59,607 bases of DNA from Opitutia bacterium (GTDB taxonomy: Bacteria > Verrucomicrobiota > Verrucomicrobiia > Opitutales > Seribacteraceae): assembly GCA_002721705.1 (NCBI GenBank), contig PBLJ01000016.1:1-59607 (forward strand), in the 5' to 3' direction. The notes under the pieces are model-generated. The model worked only from the letters and a program-made list of their open reading frames with translations, did not search any database and was not told the origin of the DNA. Positions 44,107 to 53,144 of this stretch are shown here, one piece after another; position 1 is the stretch's first letter; every line of letters starts with the position of its first letter. The position numbers and the translations under genes are program-made.

Positions 44107-45665
44107 CAGCTATTTCCCCAATTTTCCCGTTTGTTGCGCAACAACTCGCTGGCCACTTCTCGATCGTCGAAAGGAAGCGCCACACTGTTGATTTCCTGAA
44201 AAGTCTCATGCCCTTTGCCGGCAATGAGAACACAATCTCCGTTATTGGCCTGATCCAAGGCTTTGCTGATGGCTCTTCTACGATCGGAAACAAAGGAAAT
44301 CTTGGACGAATCGGTTACCCCTTTTCGCATATCCCTGAAGATCCTGTCCTGCTTCTCCGTTCTAGGATTGTCCGCAGTCGCCCATGCCAAATCGGCTAAG
44401 CCACAGGCAATCTCCGTCATAAGAGAACGCTTCGTCCGATCCCTGTCTCCCCCACAGCCGAATACCACTTGCAAACATCCGGGTGTAAACTCCCTGAGCA
44501 TTTGCAAGGCATTGCCCAATGCATCCGGAGTATGAGCGTAATCAACCAATACACTGTAAGGTTGGCCTTCGTCCACTACCTCCATTCTACCATCCACACC
44601 GATGAATGAACCTATGATCTCCACCGAGTCCTTCACTGGTTGCCCCAAAGCCAATGCTATGGCGAAAGCGGCCAAAACGTTCGAAACGTTGTAGCGGCCG
44701 AGAAGAGGGCTCGCGATTTCAAACGTGCCTTGAGAACATTCGATCAGGAATTCGGCGCCATCTTGTGAGAGTTTAATGTCTCGTGCTCTAAAATCGGCGT
44801 CCAGAGACTCTCCAAAGGTAAGCAAACGCACCTGTGGAGGAACTTCCTCAATCAAACGTCGACCCCAAGGGCAATCCGCATTGACTACTCCGACCGATGG
44901 CAGAGAGCCATTCGTACCATTGAAGATTCGGCACTTGGTTCGGAAATACTGCTCCATGGAATCATGATAATCGAGATGATCTTGGCTGAGGTTCAAGAAG
45001 GCGGCCACGGCAAGGTTAAGCCCGTTCACTCGATTCTGATCGATTCCATGGGAGCTAACCTCCATCACTGCCTCCGAACAACCGGAAGCTCGCATTTTAC
45101 GCAGCATGGAATATAGATCTGCGGATTCAGGCGTCGTCTTGTAGGAGGGCAAAGCCCTATCACCTAGCTCATAACGAACTGTTCCAATCATCCCGACCGG
45201 GGAACTATCTCGCTGCAGGAGATGTCTCACCAAAGAAGAAACCGTGGTTTTGCCATTGGTACCCGTAACTCCAGCCAGGGCAAGTTCCCTGTCTGGAAAG
45301 AAATGAAACCTGCGGGAGAATCTAGCCAAGGCCCGCCTCGGATCATCCACTTGAATTGAGGAAAAACCATTGCCAGCGGGATGCGACCGTTTGGACACCA
45401 CTCCAACTGCGCCTCTCTTGATCGCCTCCTCCACGTAATCGTTGCCATCGGAACGTAAGCCCTCCAAGGCAAAGAACAACGAACCGGGAACTACGCGACG
45501 ACTGTCCGTTACCAAGTCCAGAACTCGAGAATCTCGGATTCCATGAACTTCTCTCACGCCGACTTCGGGCATTAACCGCGCGAGTGGTATGCCCGCCTTG
45601 CGTTCTTCAGATGAATCACATACGGATTCATTTTGTTTTGGCAGTTTGGCTTGGTTGCTTTTCAT
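44106..45665 (-). CDS. murE: UDP-MurNAc-dipeptide--diamino acid ligase MurE
   Basis: A 519-residue Mur ligase that adds the third residue of the stem peptide. Motifs are DSRRVVPGSLFFALEG, VTGTNGKTTVSSL, TTPESADL, EVSSHGIDQNRVNG, LSQDHLDYHDSMEQY and VDYAHTPDALGNAL. The C-terminal recognition site reads TADNPRTE; in meso-diaminopimelate enzymes it is DNPR, so mDAP is the likely amino acid. Residues 1-30 are a nonconserved extension. The start overlaps the ftsI stop by ATGA, supporting this start. Confidence 0.97.
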   Translation of the reverse strand: MKSNQAKLPKQNESVCDSSEERKAGIPLARLMPEVGVREVHGIRDSRVLDLVTDSRRVVPGSLFFALEGLRSDGNDYVEEAIKRGAVGVVSKRSHPAGNGFSSIQVDDPRRALARFSRRFHFFPDRELALAGVTGTNGKTTVSSLVRHLLQRDSSPVGMIGTVRYELGDRALPSYKTTPESADLYSMLRKMRASGCSEAVMEVSSHGIDQNRVNGLNLAVAAFLNLSQDHLDYHDSMEQYFRTKCRIFNGTNGSLPSVGVVNADCPWGRRLIEEVPPQVRLLTFGESLDADFRARDIKLSQDGAEFLIECSQGTFEIASPLLGRYNVSNVLAAFAIALALGQPVKDSVEIIGSFIGVDGRMEVVDEGQPYSVLVDYAHTPDALGNALQMLREFTPGCLQVVFGCGGDRDRTKRSLMTEIACGLADLAWATADNPRTEKQDRIFRDMRKGVTDSSKISFVSDRRRAISKALDQANNGDCVLIAGKGHETFQEINSVALPFDDREVASELLRNKRENWGNS

Positions 45666-47464
45666 TGCGAGTTTGTCATCGTCAGGATTTTCCCGGAACG
45701 ATTATTGGATGAAGCATTGGCAGTTTCCTTGGGTTCAATTCCCAGGTAAGCAACCAATTCCTCGGCGATGGTTTGAAAGGAAGGCGCGGCTACGATGCCA
45801 CCATACCCAACCCCCTTGACAATGGGTTCGTCCACCACAACGGTGATCACGATGCGAGGGCTCTCTGCAGGCAAAAATCCGGAGAAGGAGGCAACGTGTT
45901 TTTGATTGGAATACTGCCCGTCGACCAGTTTCTTCGTAGTGCCCGTCTTCCCGGCCACGTTAAACCCCGGTACAATCGCTCTTCGAGCCGTGCCTTCTGC
46001 GGAAACCACGTCCGTCAACGCTACCGTCAATTTGGCGGCCGCCTTACGAGATAAAACTCGCCTGCGTGAGACTGGTCGGAAAGGCACAACCGTCTTGCCT
46101 TCTTGATCGTATATGCGACGTACCACCTGAGGCTTCATGAGAACCCCCTCGTTCGCCACCGCGCCCATTGCGCAATGCACTTGCATGGGAGTCGCGCTCA
46201 CTGCGTGGCCGATTGGCAAACGAGTGATGGTATAGGAATCCCAATTCTTGACTGCATGCAGAATTCCTTTGTTTTCTCCCCCGATACCAAAACCGGAGCT
46301 CTGCCCAAAGCCAAAGGCTTGACAATAGGAATGCAATCGGTCTTCGCCTAAACGCAACCCCAATTGAGCTGCCCCTCGGTTGCTGGATTTGGAAACGACC
46401 TCACGCAAAGTCAATTTGCCCAGAGGATGGTGATCAACCGGCAAAGGAAGTTTGCGACCACGGTGAATGGCGATGGTCTGCGAACAATCAATCACTTCCG
46501 ACATGGCAACTATGCCCTCGTTCAAGGCCGCACCAGCCGCCACGATCTTAAAAGTCGAACCTGGCTCGTATAAATCCGCCAAAGCCCGATTTCGCAATGC
46601 ATCCAAATCAAAATCATTAAAGGTGTTTGGATCGAAATCCGGATAATTCGCCAAGGCTAGAACGTACCCTGTGGTTGGCTCACTCACTATGATGGAAGCG
46701 GATTGCGGCTTAAATTTCTCCGCTATAAAATCCAATTCTCTCTCCACCACGTCTTGAATGATTAAATTCAAGCTCAATTGAGCATTCAGTCCATCCGTTG
46801 GGGGTACTTCCCGCAAGCGATACTGTGCTAATTCACGTCGTAGACCGTCCTTTTCGGATTCACGCCAACCATCTTGTCCCTTCAAGTAGTAATCCAGTTG
46901 TTTTTCCACCCCCATCGTGGCGGTTCCTTCGCGATTCACGAAACCCAACACGTGTGATGCCAAGCGATCGCCGGGATAACGACGAGAGTGCTTAAGCGTG
47001 CCGTAAAGGCCAGAGATCTTCAATTTCATGGCCTCTTGGTAAGTTTCCTCGTCGACCTGATCCGCTAACTTTGTCCATCGAATACGAACCACCTCGTTGT
47101 CATAACGATCTCCAGTCCTAGTCTTTGTCTGGAACGCCAATCGAACCTTCGCCTCGTCCAAATTCAACAATGCCGACAATTGCGGAATGAGGTTGTATTG
47201 AGCCGGGTCCACGCAATGAGGATCAACTCCGACTTCAACCACTGACTTGGTAGTAGCAAGTAAGTTGCCCTTCTCATCAACCAAATTGCCGCGTTTAGCC
47301 TGAATCTGAACGAAATTCTCTCGATTTACTTGAATGATCTCGAGCAAATTAGGGCGCTCCAGTACCTGCAAATAAACCAAACGGCCAACAAATGAGAAAA
47401 AGACACAACAAACGACGATAACGACCACGTAAAAGCGAAAAGGTGACGCAAAAACGTTTTTCAT
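45662..47464 (-). CDS. ftsI: Septal transpeptidase FtsI (PBP3)
   Basis: A 600-residue class B penicillin-binding protein anchored by one N-terminal helix (about 11-31). The dimerisation domain covers about 45-220; the transpeptidase domain has the active Ser in PGSTFK (303-306), the SSN motif (360-362) and KTGTTKK (506-508). It cross-links septal peptidoglycan with FtsW as partner. No PASTA domain is visible in the short C-terminal tail. It follows ftsL by 8 bases. Confidence 0.96.
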   Translation of the reverse strand: MKNVFASPFRFYVVVIVVCCVFFSFVGRLVYLQVLERPNLLEIIQVNRENFVQIQAKRGNLVDEKGNLLATTKSVVEVGVDPHCVDPAQYNLIPQLSALLNLDEAKVRLAFQTKTRTGDRYDNEVVRIRWTKLADQVDEETYQEAMKLKISGLYGTLKHSRRYPGDRLASHVLGFVNREGTATMGVEKQLDYYLKGQDGWRESEKDGLRRELAQYRLREVPPTDGLNAQLSLNLIIQDVVERELDFIAEKFKPQSASIIVSEPTTGYVLALANYPDFDPNTFNDFDLDALRNRALADLYEPGSTFKIVAAGAALNEGIVAMSEVIDCSQTIAIHRGRKLPLPVDHHPLGKLTLREVVSKSSNRGAAQLGLRLGEDRLHSYCQAFGFGQSSGFGIGGENKGILHAVKNWDSYTITRLPIGHAVSATPMQVHCAMGAVANEGVLMKPQVVRRIYDQEGKTVVPFRPVSRRRVLSRKAAAKLTVALTDVVSAEGTARRAIVPGFNVAGKTGTTKKLVDGQYSNQKHVASFSGFLPAESPRIVITVVVDEPIVKGVGYGGIVAAPSFQTIAEELVAYLGIEPKETANASSNNRSGKILTMTNSQ

Positions 47465-47472
47465 TGATCCAA

Positions 47473-47838
47473 CTAGCGGTTTGTGCTCCCCGCGTAAATG
47501 TGACTTTTCCGTTTAGGTAATGGCAAAGACTGTCTCCTTTGAAAATCATCTGGCTGCACGAAAAGCACCCTAGCGGGTTCGGGTTTTTGTAAACGACCGT
47601 CCACCAAGGTTTTAAGTGCCACCGGATGAAGTGCCTTGGCCCTTTTCTCGGTCATGTTCCGAAGCTTCCTTGATTTATCGTAAATTTCTTTTTCAAGCTT
47701 CCCTGAATCCGCTGCCGCTTGAGAAATCTCGACGCGTAACCAAACAATAGCCAATGAACCTAAGCCAGTGGTAAGCAAAATGGAAAAAGCCAATGCCACG
47801 GCCTTGAAGGAAAACTGGGATGATTTGAAAAATCTCAT
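47473..47838 (-). CDS. ftsL: FtsL-like cell division protein
   Basis: A 121-residue bitopic protein. It has a short basic N-terminus, one membrane helix (about 11-33, FKAVALAFSILLTTGLGSLAIVW), a coiled-coil stretch (about 36-65) and a basic, Pro-rich C-terminal tail (PLPKRKSHIYAGSTNR). FtsL proteins diverge greatly, so the assignment rests on position between rsmH and ftsI, on size and on topology. Its ATG overlaps the rsmH stop (ATGA). Confidence 0.8.
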   Translation of the reverse strand: MRFFKSSQFSFKAVALAFSILLTTGLGSLAIVWLRVEISQAAADSGKLEKEIYDKSRKLRNMTEKRAKALHPVALKTLVDGRLQKPEPARVLFVQPDDFQRRQSLPLPKRKSHIYAGSTNR

Positions 47839-48794
47839 AACTCGGCCTCGGATAACTTCCGAAATGCTCTCAAACGAGCGGAGCGACTTCTGGGATTACG
47901 TTTCACTTCCCCAAGGGATGGCTTAACTACCTTGGTTTTCAGCATTTCACCAAAACATTTTCGTTCCTGCATGGAACGGAAGTCATTGCGACTTTCCGGG
48001 CGCCCAGCCATCCTGCGAAAAAACCGCTTCGTGATGCGATCCTCCAAGGAATGGAACGAAATAACCACTAATACGCCTCCAATACGCAGTTGTTTGAAGG
48101 CTTGGGGCAAAGCCAAGGCCAAAGACTCCAATTCACTATTGATGGCAATGCGAATGCCTTGAAACGTACGGGTTGCCGGATGAATTCTGGATGGGGGTCC
48201 TCCGATTGCCTTTTCAACCAGTCGAGCAGCGCTTATGGTATGTGATAATTTACCTGTTCCGCGTGCTTCCAGAATGGCGTTCACCACTCGTTTCCAACGA
48301 CGCTCCTCACCATATTCCCTAACCGCTCGAATCAAACTGCTCTTATTGCAAGTTTCGAGAAACTCCGCCGCGGAAATGCCAACTCGAGGGTCAAATCTCA
48401 TGTCGATTGGCGCATCAAGCCGAAAGGAAAATCCTTTTTTCGCTTCTCCTAACTGAAAGGAGGAAAGGCCCAAGTCGAACAGCACGCCATCGTAAGGACC
48501 GTCTGCAAACTCATCCAAGGTTACAAAATTAGCGTCCACGAAACGAAATCTTTCACCGAATTGAGACTGCAGCTCTTTACTGCGCTCGATCGCCTCGGGA
48601 TCACAATCGAATGAAGTGACCTCCACTCCATCCGAAGACTCCAAGAGGGCCCGCGAATGACCACCTCCTCCAAATGTGCAATCGAGGAACCGCCCTTCAT
48701 CTTGCGGAGCCAATGCCTCCAGGGCTTCGCTCAAGAGGACTGGAGCGTGCTTCACCATGAAAGGATCACAAACGAATTCAGCTGCTGGAGACAT
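47835..48794 (-). CDS. rsmH: 16S rRNA m4C1402 methyltransferase RsmH
   Basis: A 319-residue SAM-dependent enzyme that methylates N4 of C1402 in 16S rRNA. It is recognised by HAPVLLSEALEAL, the SAM motif DCTFGGGGHSRALLE, GVLFDLGLSSFQL, TRTFQGIRIAINSELE and ISFHSLEDRITKRFF. There are two plausible starts: the ATG at 48794, or the ATG at 48758 directly before the conserved KHAPVLL. Neither has a clear Shine-Dalgarno sequence; the longer one is given. The gene is the second of the dcw cluster. Confidence 0.95.
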   Translation of the reverse strand: MSPAAEFVCDPFMVKHAPVLLSEALEALAPQDEGRFLDCTFGGGGHSRALLESSDGVEVTSFDCDPEAIERSKELQSQFGERFRFVDANFVTLDEFADGPYDGVLFDLGLSSFQLGEAKKGFSFRLDAPIDMRFDPRVGISAAEFLETCNKSSLIRAVREYGEERRWKRVVNAILEARGTGKLSHTISAARLVEKAIGGPPSRIHPATRTFQGIRIAINSELESLALALPQAFKQLRIGGVLVVISFHSLEDRITKRFFRRMAGRPESRNDFRSMQERKCFGEMLKTKVVKPSLGEVKRNPRSRSARLRAFRKLSEAEL

Positions 48795-48929
48795 GACGAA
48801 GGAAGAGCAACTTCATTGGGCCCGCTTGAAGAAAAGCGAAGACCGAAAAATTGTGAGGAAATGGGGAGATGGTAGTGGCGGAAGGGGCTTTGCAGTGTAA
48901 TCGTGCTTGTGTCATCCATCCCCTCCCGT

Positions 48930-49382
48930 TCATACCTTTAACGATTGTATCGTCTTATGAAGAGTCCTCAGGTCACGAGGCTCCCTCTTGCCGTAAAGCT
49001 GAGCGTCCCAAATACTGAACGAGCTGAAATTGCCAACGAGAACCGCTTCTTTTTTAATACCCGCGTGCGCGAGCAAGCCCTCCGTCAGGTTGATCCTGCC
49101 TTGCTTGTCACACCCGAAAACATCGGCTTTCGCAAATAAATCCATCAGCAACTCCTGCCCATCCTCGTCGGCCATCCCGATCTCGGATATGCTCCCTTCC
49201 AATCGGTCGACCATGCGTGGCGGATAAACCGTAAGATAACCACCGGGATTGGGCATGGCCAAGTAAACTTCGCGATCATCCCCCTTGAATCGCCATTTGG
49301 CAGGGATGGTAATCCGGCCTTTACCATCGAGAGTGTGTTCATACTCCCCGACGTAAATGCTCTTTTCTCGCAAGATAGCCAT
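48930..49382 (-). CDS. mraZ: Transcriptional regulator MraZ
   Basis: A 150-residue protein with two SpoVT/AbrB-type half-domains. The first has EHTLDGKGRITIPAKWR (about residues 15-31), the second DVFGCDKQGRINLTEGL. MraZ forms a ring and binds repeated TGGG boxes upstream of its own operon, usually repressing it. The ATG at 49382 is preferred to an upstream in-frame codon, since conserved sequence begins soon after. The gene heads the dcw cluster, 135 bases before rsmH. The box array lies immediately upstream. Confidence 0.93.
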   Translation of the reverse strand: MAILREKSIYVGEYEHTLDGKGRITIPAKWRFKGDDREVYLAMPNPGGYLTVYPPRMVDRLEGSISEIGMADEDGQELLMDLFAKADVFGCDKQGRINLTEGLLAHAGIKKEAVLVGNFSSFSIWDAQLYGKREPRDLRTLHKTIQSLKV

Positions 49383-49383
49383 C

Positions 49384-49447
49384 GCCCGATTTGTCCCATT
49401 TTGGTTGAATTTCGCCCCATATCGACCCATTTAGCTCCATCTGTCAA
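49384..49447 (-). promoter_or_regulatory. dcw promoter region with MraZ-type TGGG box array
   Basis: On the minus strand a perfect TTGACA (49442-49447) is followed by three boxes exactly 10 bases apart: TGGAG (49435-49439), TGGGT (49425-49429) and TGGGG (49415-49419). A second pair, TGGGA (49394-49398) and CGGGC (49384-49388), is also 10 bases apart and ends next to the mraZ ATG. The spacing of one helical turn is the known arrangement of MraZ boxes. The -10 element is not obvious. Autoregulation of the cluster by MraZ is the natural inference. Confidence 0.8.
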
Positions 49448-49560
49448 GTCATTTCCCCCTTTTTTATCCAAGCCCGACGGGTTTTGAATTTCAGGTTCGG
49501 AGCGGAACGCAAAAAAGAAGCCTCGCAAGGTTCCGTCTTGTCGCCAGGAGTTTATCGGGC

Positions 49561-50328
49561 ATGCTTCAAGCGATGAAAAAGATGAGGGCAGATGAGTTAT
49601 TGACGAAACAAGGCCTCTGCCCGAACCGCTCTCAAGCCAAGGCCGTAATCATGGCAGGGCAAGCTTGGCTTGGAACGGAGCGAGTTGACAAACCTGGGCG
49701 CCTGTTGCCAGAGAACGCAGACTTACGGGTGGACCAACCGCTGCCTTACGTTAGCCGGGGAGGGCTCAAATTAAATGCTTTCTTGGAAAGATTCGAGGTC
49801 ACGGTGGATGGCCTCGACGTTCTGGATCTAGGATCGTCTACGGGGGGATTCACCGACTGTATGTTGCAGAGGGGGGCCCGCAGCGCCACTTGCGTGGACG
49901 TTGGACATGGCCAACTTCATGGCAAATTACGAAGCGATGAGCGGGTGGAAGTACGAGAGAGATTAAATGCCAGGCACCTCAAGGGGGAGGACCTGCCAAG
50001 ACCCGCCTATGACCTCGTGACCATGGATCTTTCGTTCATTTCCCTCAGGAAAGTTTTGGTTCGGGCCTGGAGCTTCCTGAAGCCATCCGGAAAATTGATC
50101 GCATTGATCAAGCCTCAATTCGAAGCCACCAAAAAGGAGGCGGACGCAGGTCGCGGAATAATCAAGGATCCCTCGATACACCAACGCGTGGTGGAAGAAA
50201 TATTGACTTATGCTCGAGCAAGCTTGGTCGCTAGTTCAGGCATTGGACAGATGGAATCCCCGGTGAAAGGAGCCGAGGGCAACAAGGAATTCCTGATTGG
50301 CTGGGAAAGAAGAGAACAAGAAAGCTAG
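49561..50328 (+). CDS. tlyA: TlyA-family rRNA methyltransferase
   Basis: A 255-residue protein. An S4 RNA-binding domain (about 9-68: MRADELLTKQGLCPNRSQAK) precedes an FtsJ-like SAM methyltransferase domain with LDLGSSTGGFTDCMLQRGA at about 91-109, a DLSFISLRK motif and KPQFEATKKE near residue 190. TlyA proteins 2'-O-methylate rRNA (C1409 of 16S and sometimes C1920 of 23S); older names call them hemolysins. AGGAG at 49546-49550 supports the ATG at 49561. It is divergent from mraZ, with 178 bases between, and convergent with the PpiD-like gene, with 4 bases between stops. Confidence 0.94.
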   Translation: MLQAMKKMRADELLTKQGLCPNRSQAKAVIMAGQAWLGTERVDKPGRLLPENADLRVDQPLPYVSRGGLKLNAFLERFEVTVDGLDVLDLGSSTGGFTDCMLQRGARSATCVDVGHGQLHGKLRSDERVEVRERLNARHLKGEDLPRPAYDLVTMDLSFISLRKVLVRAWSFLKPSGKLIALIKPQFEATKKEADAGRGIIKDPSIHQRVVEEILTYARASLVASSGIGQMESPVKGAEGNKEFLIGWERREQES

Positions 50329-50332
50329 AAGC

Positions 50333-53077
50333 CTAGAGATTGCTCCGCCCCTTGGAAATCCAGTCTCTCAGGATGTTTTCCCGCGACAAACTGGACCTCC
50401 TCTGTTCCATGTTGTTGAGTAGATCCTCCACCAAGGCACTCTCCTCTGGATCTATTTCCAGAATAATTTCCTTCAAGAACACAAAAATACCTGAATCGCT
50501 CTGCGCTCCAGTGACCATCTGCGTCAATTCACCAACCTTGGTAGTTGAATCCTTGGCGTGTTCAAAAAGCTCGGAGGCTAGGGTATTATCGTTATTTATC
50601 TCCACTTGATTGTCTTGAAGTTCCTTGATTAAAGCCTCTTGCTGCTCGATTTGAGCCGTTTCCGAATCCGTGGCATTTCGATCGCCCACGCTTTCTTTCA
50701 GATTGTTGAGTTTTTGCTGAGCGTTGGTTTGCCTGATAAGCAATTGGTTCCCACGTTTTGTGAAGTCACGACGCAGAGAGGATTCGTTGGTCGCTTCAAA
50801 AGTATGGTAAGATAGCCGAGAATCGACTTTTTCGCTTATTTCCTCGAGCGCCCCACCCTCTTCCAAGGACTTGGTCAGGGATTTCGCAATCTCGTCGCCT
50901 AGCTCCTGAAAAGCCTTGTTCTTCCGGTTTGTCCTGAAGTTGCCGAGGAATTCGCGAAAGGTATTTTTTTTAAGTTGGTCTTCATACCTCATAGGCTGTG
51001 GCTCGATTCTCGCATCGAGAAGGAGTACTGCAATGCCTTGTCTGGTTGCGTATTTTGCCTCGGAATGAAAACGGCGAGGGGAAAGCTTCAGCATATCGTT
51101 CAATGCTTTGGGATCCAACCCAAAGAGCAAAGAATAGGTATCTATTTCCTCATCCGTGAAAAATACTGGGTGCTCCTTCAACTGATATCGTTTGATCAAG
51201 TTGGTTACTTGGTCGTCTTGACGCGCTTTCAGGGGATCGCTCCCTCCGGCAACAAGCTTTTTTGACAGGGCGTGCAGGTCGTCGATAAATTGCGTGGCCT
51301 TGGCTTTGGCTTTGCCAGCGGCTTTCTTTTCTTCCACGGCTCGATCAGCCTCGAGAAGACGCTCTATTATTTGAGGCCGCGCTTCCTCGAAAGTTAGTGG
51401 AACCCTGGCAATTGGCGCCTGCCCATCGGGTTTGGAAGTAACCGGCTTGTTCAAGTTCGAAGCATTCTGGTCTTGAGCGTTAGAATCAACGGGAGTCACT
51501 GATTTCGGGACATTGGTTGCAGGATCGGGTTTGGAAGGCTGAACGGGCTCGGGCCCCTTCTTGGAAGGCTCCTTAGGCGATTCCTTTTTATCCTCGGGTG
51601 CAGCTGGCACGGGCTTTCCCTTCTGCTGCGATGGCTTTTCTTCTGGTGCTTCTTCCTTTTTGGGAACACGTGACTTGCGAACGGATTCACCAGGTTTCCC
51701 TAACGGTCCTTGCTCCCCTTCCTTTTCAAGTTTGGGCAGTTTTTCAGATTGCTTGATTTCCGGGGCGGGAGTCGGTTTGGGTGCGGGAGCGGGAATGGGA
51801 GCAGGCTTGGTAAACTCGTCTTTGTGGAGTTCCCAATGTGCGCGTATTGCCTGTTCACTGGGAACCGGCGGTGGATCAAAGTAATCGCTGTTGGCGAATT
51901 CCAGGATCGTTATTCCCGTTTGCGCCGGCTCCATAAATTCGCCTGCCCTTTCCTCGAAGTATTGTCTCAGTTCATCATCCAGTTCGTTGCTGATGGAGAG
52001 AAGGTCGGTTGAAGCATTGACGTCGGGCATCACGGATGGAGCTCCCTCCGAAGGCAGACTCAAAGCCAGTCCAACTGAAGCGGAGGATGCATTGCCTTCT
52101 ACTGGGTGAACCTCAAATTCCAGCCCGGTCTTATCCAAGGCATTCACAAGATTATCGCGGGTTGCCGCGATCTTGTCATCCTTGGTTTCGCCAGTACCCA
52201 AAAGAACGACCAAGTTGCTACCGTTGGCGTCTTTCTGGGGAGACGCTTCGAGAAAAGTGAAGGTCAGGGAGGCGTCTTCGTACTTCAATCCAAGAGTAGT
52301 TTCCGGTTCCGGTAGACCGTTGAATTGAATACGAGCGAATGGCACGGGGTCCGGTTGAAATGATTCCTTGTCGATGGAAACCGCCTCGAAGGTCCATAGT
52401 AAATCGTTTTCACGCAAATCGATCTTCGCTTCCACGGGCAAGGCAAACCCTCCTCCTCTCAAGACCTTGTCCACTTGATCGGCGCGGAAATCATCGAATA
52501 AAAACTCTTTCACCTCGGAGGGTTTCATTTTAAGTGGAGTGGCAATTTGCTTGATGGCTTGCTCGTATTTGGCTGCATCGAATTCGCCCGGATCGGACAA
52601 GCGGGCCTGAATTTTTTCCAAGATGAAGCTTCGCAGGGTCTGCTCCATTGCTTCACTGCTAGAGGCAAAAGAAGGGAGCCCCCAAGTATCGGCAGCCTGC
52701 AACAGGGCGATTTTAGTCTCCATGAAAAGCTTTACAGACAACCGCTCCTGCTCGTTGGAGTCGGAAATTTTCTCTTCATATATTTTGCGTTGTATTTCGA
52801 ACTGAGCGTATTGACTCGGTTGGGGCGAAGTACCAAAGAATCCGCTAACCTGAGATTTCACTCGCAAGGCATTGTAAACTCTTGGGTCGTTCCAATTCTG
52901 CCCGTAAAAGTCATCCTTCTCCAATTGGGAGTTCGCAGAGCATCCCGGGAAAAAGTCCAAGGAGGATTCCCCCGTAGGCGAAATGTAAGGAACGAACGAG
53001 ACGATGACGACAAGCAGGAGCAGGATGAAGAACCATTTCCCTCTTTTCTCGATGAAATTTTGTAGCCAAGTGATCAT
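50333..53077 (-). CDS. PpiD/SurA-like periplasmic protein without a visible PPIase domain
   Basis: A 914-residue protein with an N-terminal membrane anchor (about 12-30, WFFILLLLVVIVSFVPYI) and a SurA-N-like helical chaperone domain (about 55-235). A beta-rich middle part follows (240-400). Next comes a Pro/Lys/Glu-rich low-complexity linker (about 430-565), then a helical C-terminal region with coiled coils (about 570-914). The plan recalls PpiD, an inner-membrane-anchored foldase for outer-membrane proteins. The parvulin signatures (such as the HILV start and GGDLG loop) are not visible; the linker occupies that place. A chaperone role is inferred from the N-terminus only. Confidence 0.7.
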   Translation of the reverse strand: MITWLQNFIEKRGKWFFILLLLVVIVSFVPYISPTGESSLDFFPGCSANSQLEKDDFYGQNWNDPRVYNALRVKSQVSGFFGTSPQPSQYAQFEIQRKIYEEKISDSNEQERLSVKLFMETKIALLQAADTWGLPSFASSSEAMEQTLRSFILEKIQARLSDPGEFDAAKYEQAIKQIATPLKMKPSEVKEFLFDDFRADQVDKVLRGGGFALPVEAKIDLRENDLLWTFEAVSIDKESFQPDPVPFARIQFNGLPEPETTLGLKYEDASLTFTFLEASPQKDANGSNLVVLLGTGETKDDKIAATRDNLVNALDKTGLEFEVHPVEGNASSASVGLALSLPSEGAPSVMPDVNASTDLLSISNELDDELRQYFEERAGEFMEPAQTGITILEFANSDYFDPPPVPSEQAIRAHWELHKDEFTKPAPIPAPAPKPTPAPEIKQSEKLPKLEKEGEQGPLGKPGESVRKSRVPKKEEAPEEKPSQQKGKPVPAAPEDKKESPKEPSKKGPEPVQPSKPDPATNVPKSVTPVDSNAQDQNASNLNKPVTSKPDGQAPIARVPLTFEEARPQIIERLLEADRAVEEKKAAGKAKAKATQFIDDLHALSKKLVAGGSDPLKARQDDQVTNLIKRYQLKEHPVFFTDEEIDTYSLLFGLDPKALNDMLKLSPRRFHSEAKYATRQGIAVLLLDARIEPQPMRYEDQLKKNTFREFLGNFRTNRKNKAFQELGDEIAKSLTKSLEEGGALEEISEKVDSRLSYHTFEATNESSLRRDFTKRGNQLLIRQTNAQQKLNNLKESVGDRNATDSETAQIEQQEALIKELQDNQVEINNDNTLASELFEHAKDSTTKVGELTQMVTGAQSDSGIFVFLKEIILEIDPEESALVEDLLNNMEQRRSSLSRENILRDWISKGRSNL

Positions 53078-53144
53078 AGCGTATTGTTTGTAAACTGAAC
53101 GAAGTAGGGCAAGGCGAACCAGTTGTCAATCGTACGCCGTCGAC

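Noticed and set aside
48793-48900. A 35-residue plus-strand frame (MTKEEQLHWARLKKSED...) between rsmH and mraZ, with GGAG 4 bases before its ATG
   Set aside because: It is antisense to the dcw transcript and overlaps the rsmH start codon. The Shine-Dalgarno-like GGAG can be chance; without conservation data it is not called.
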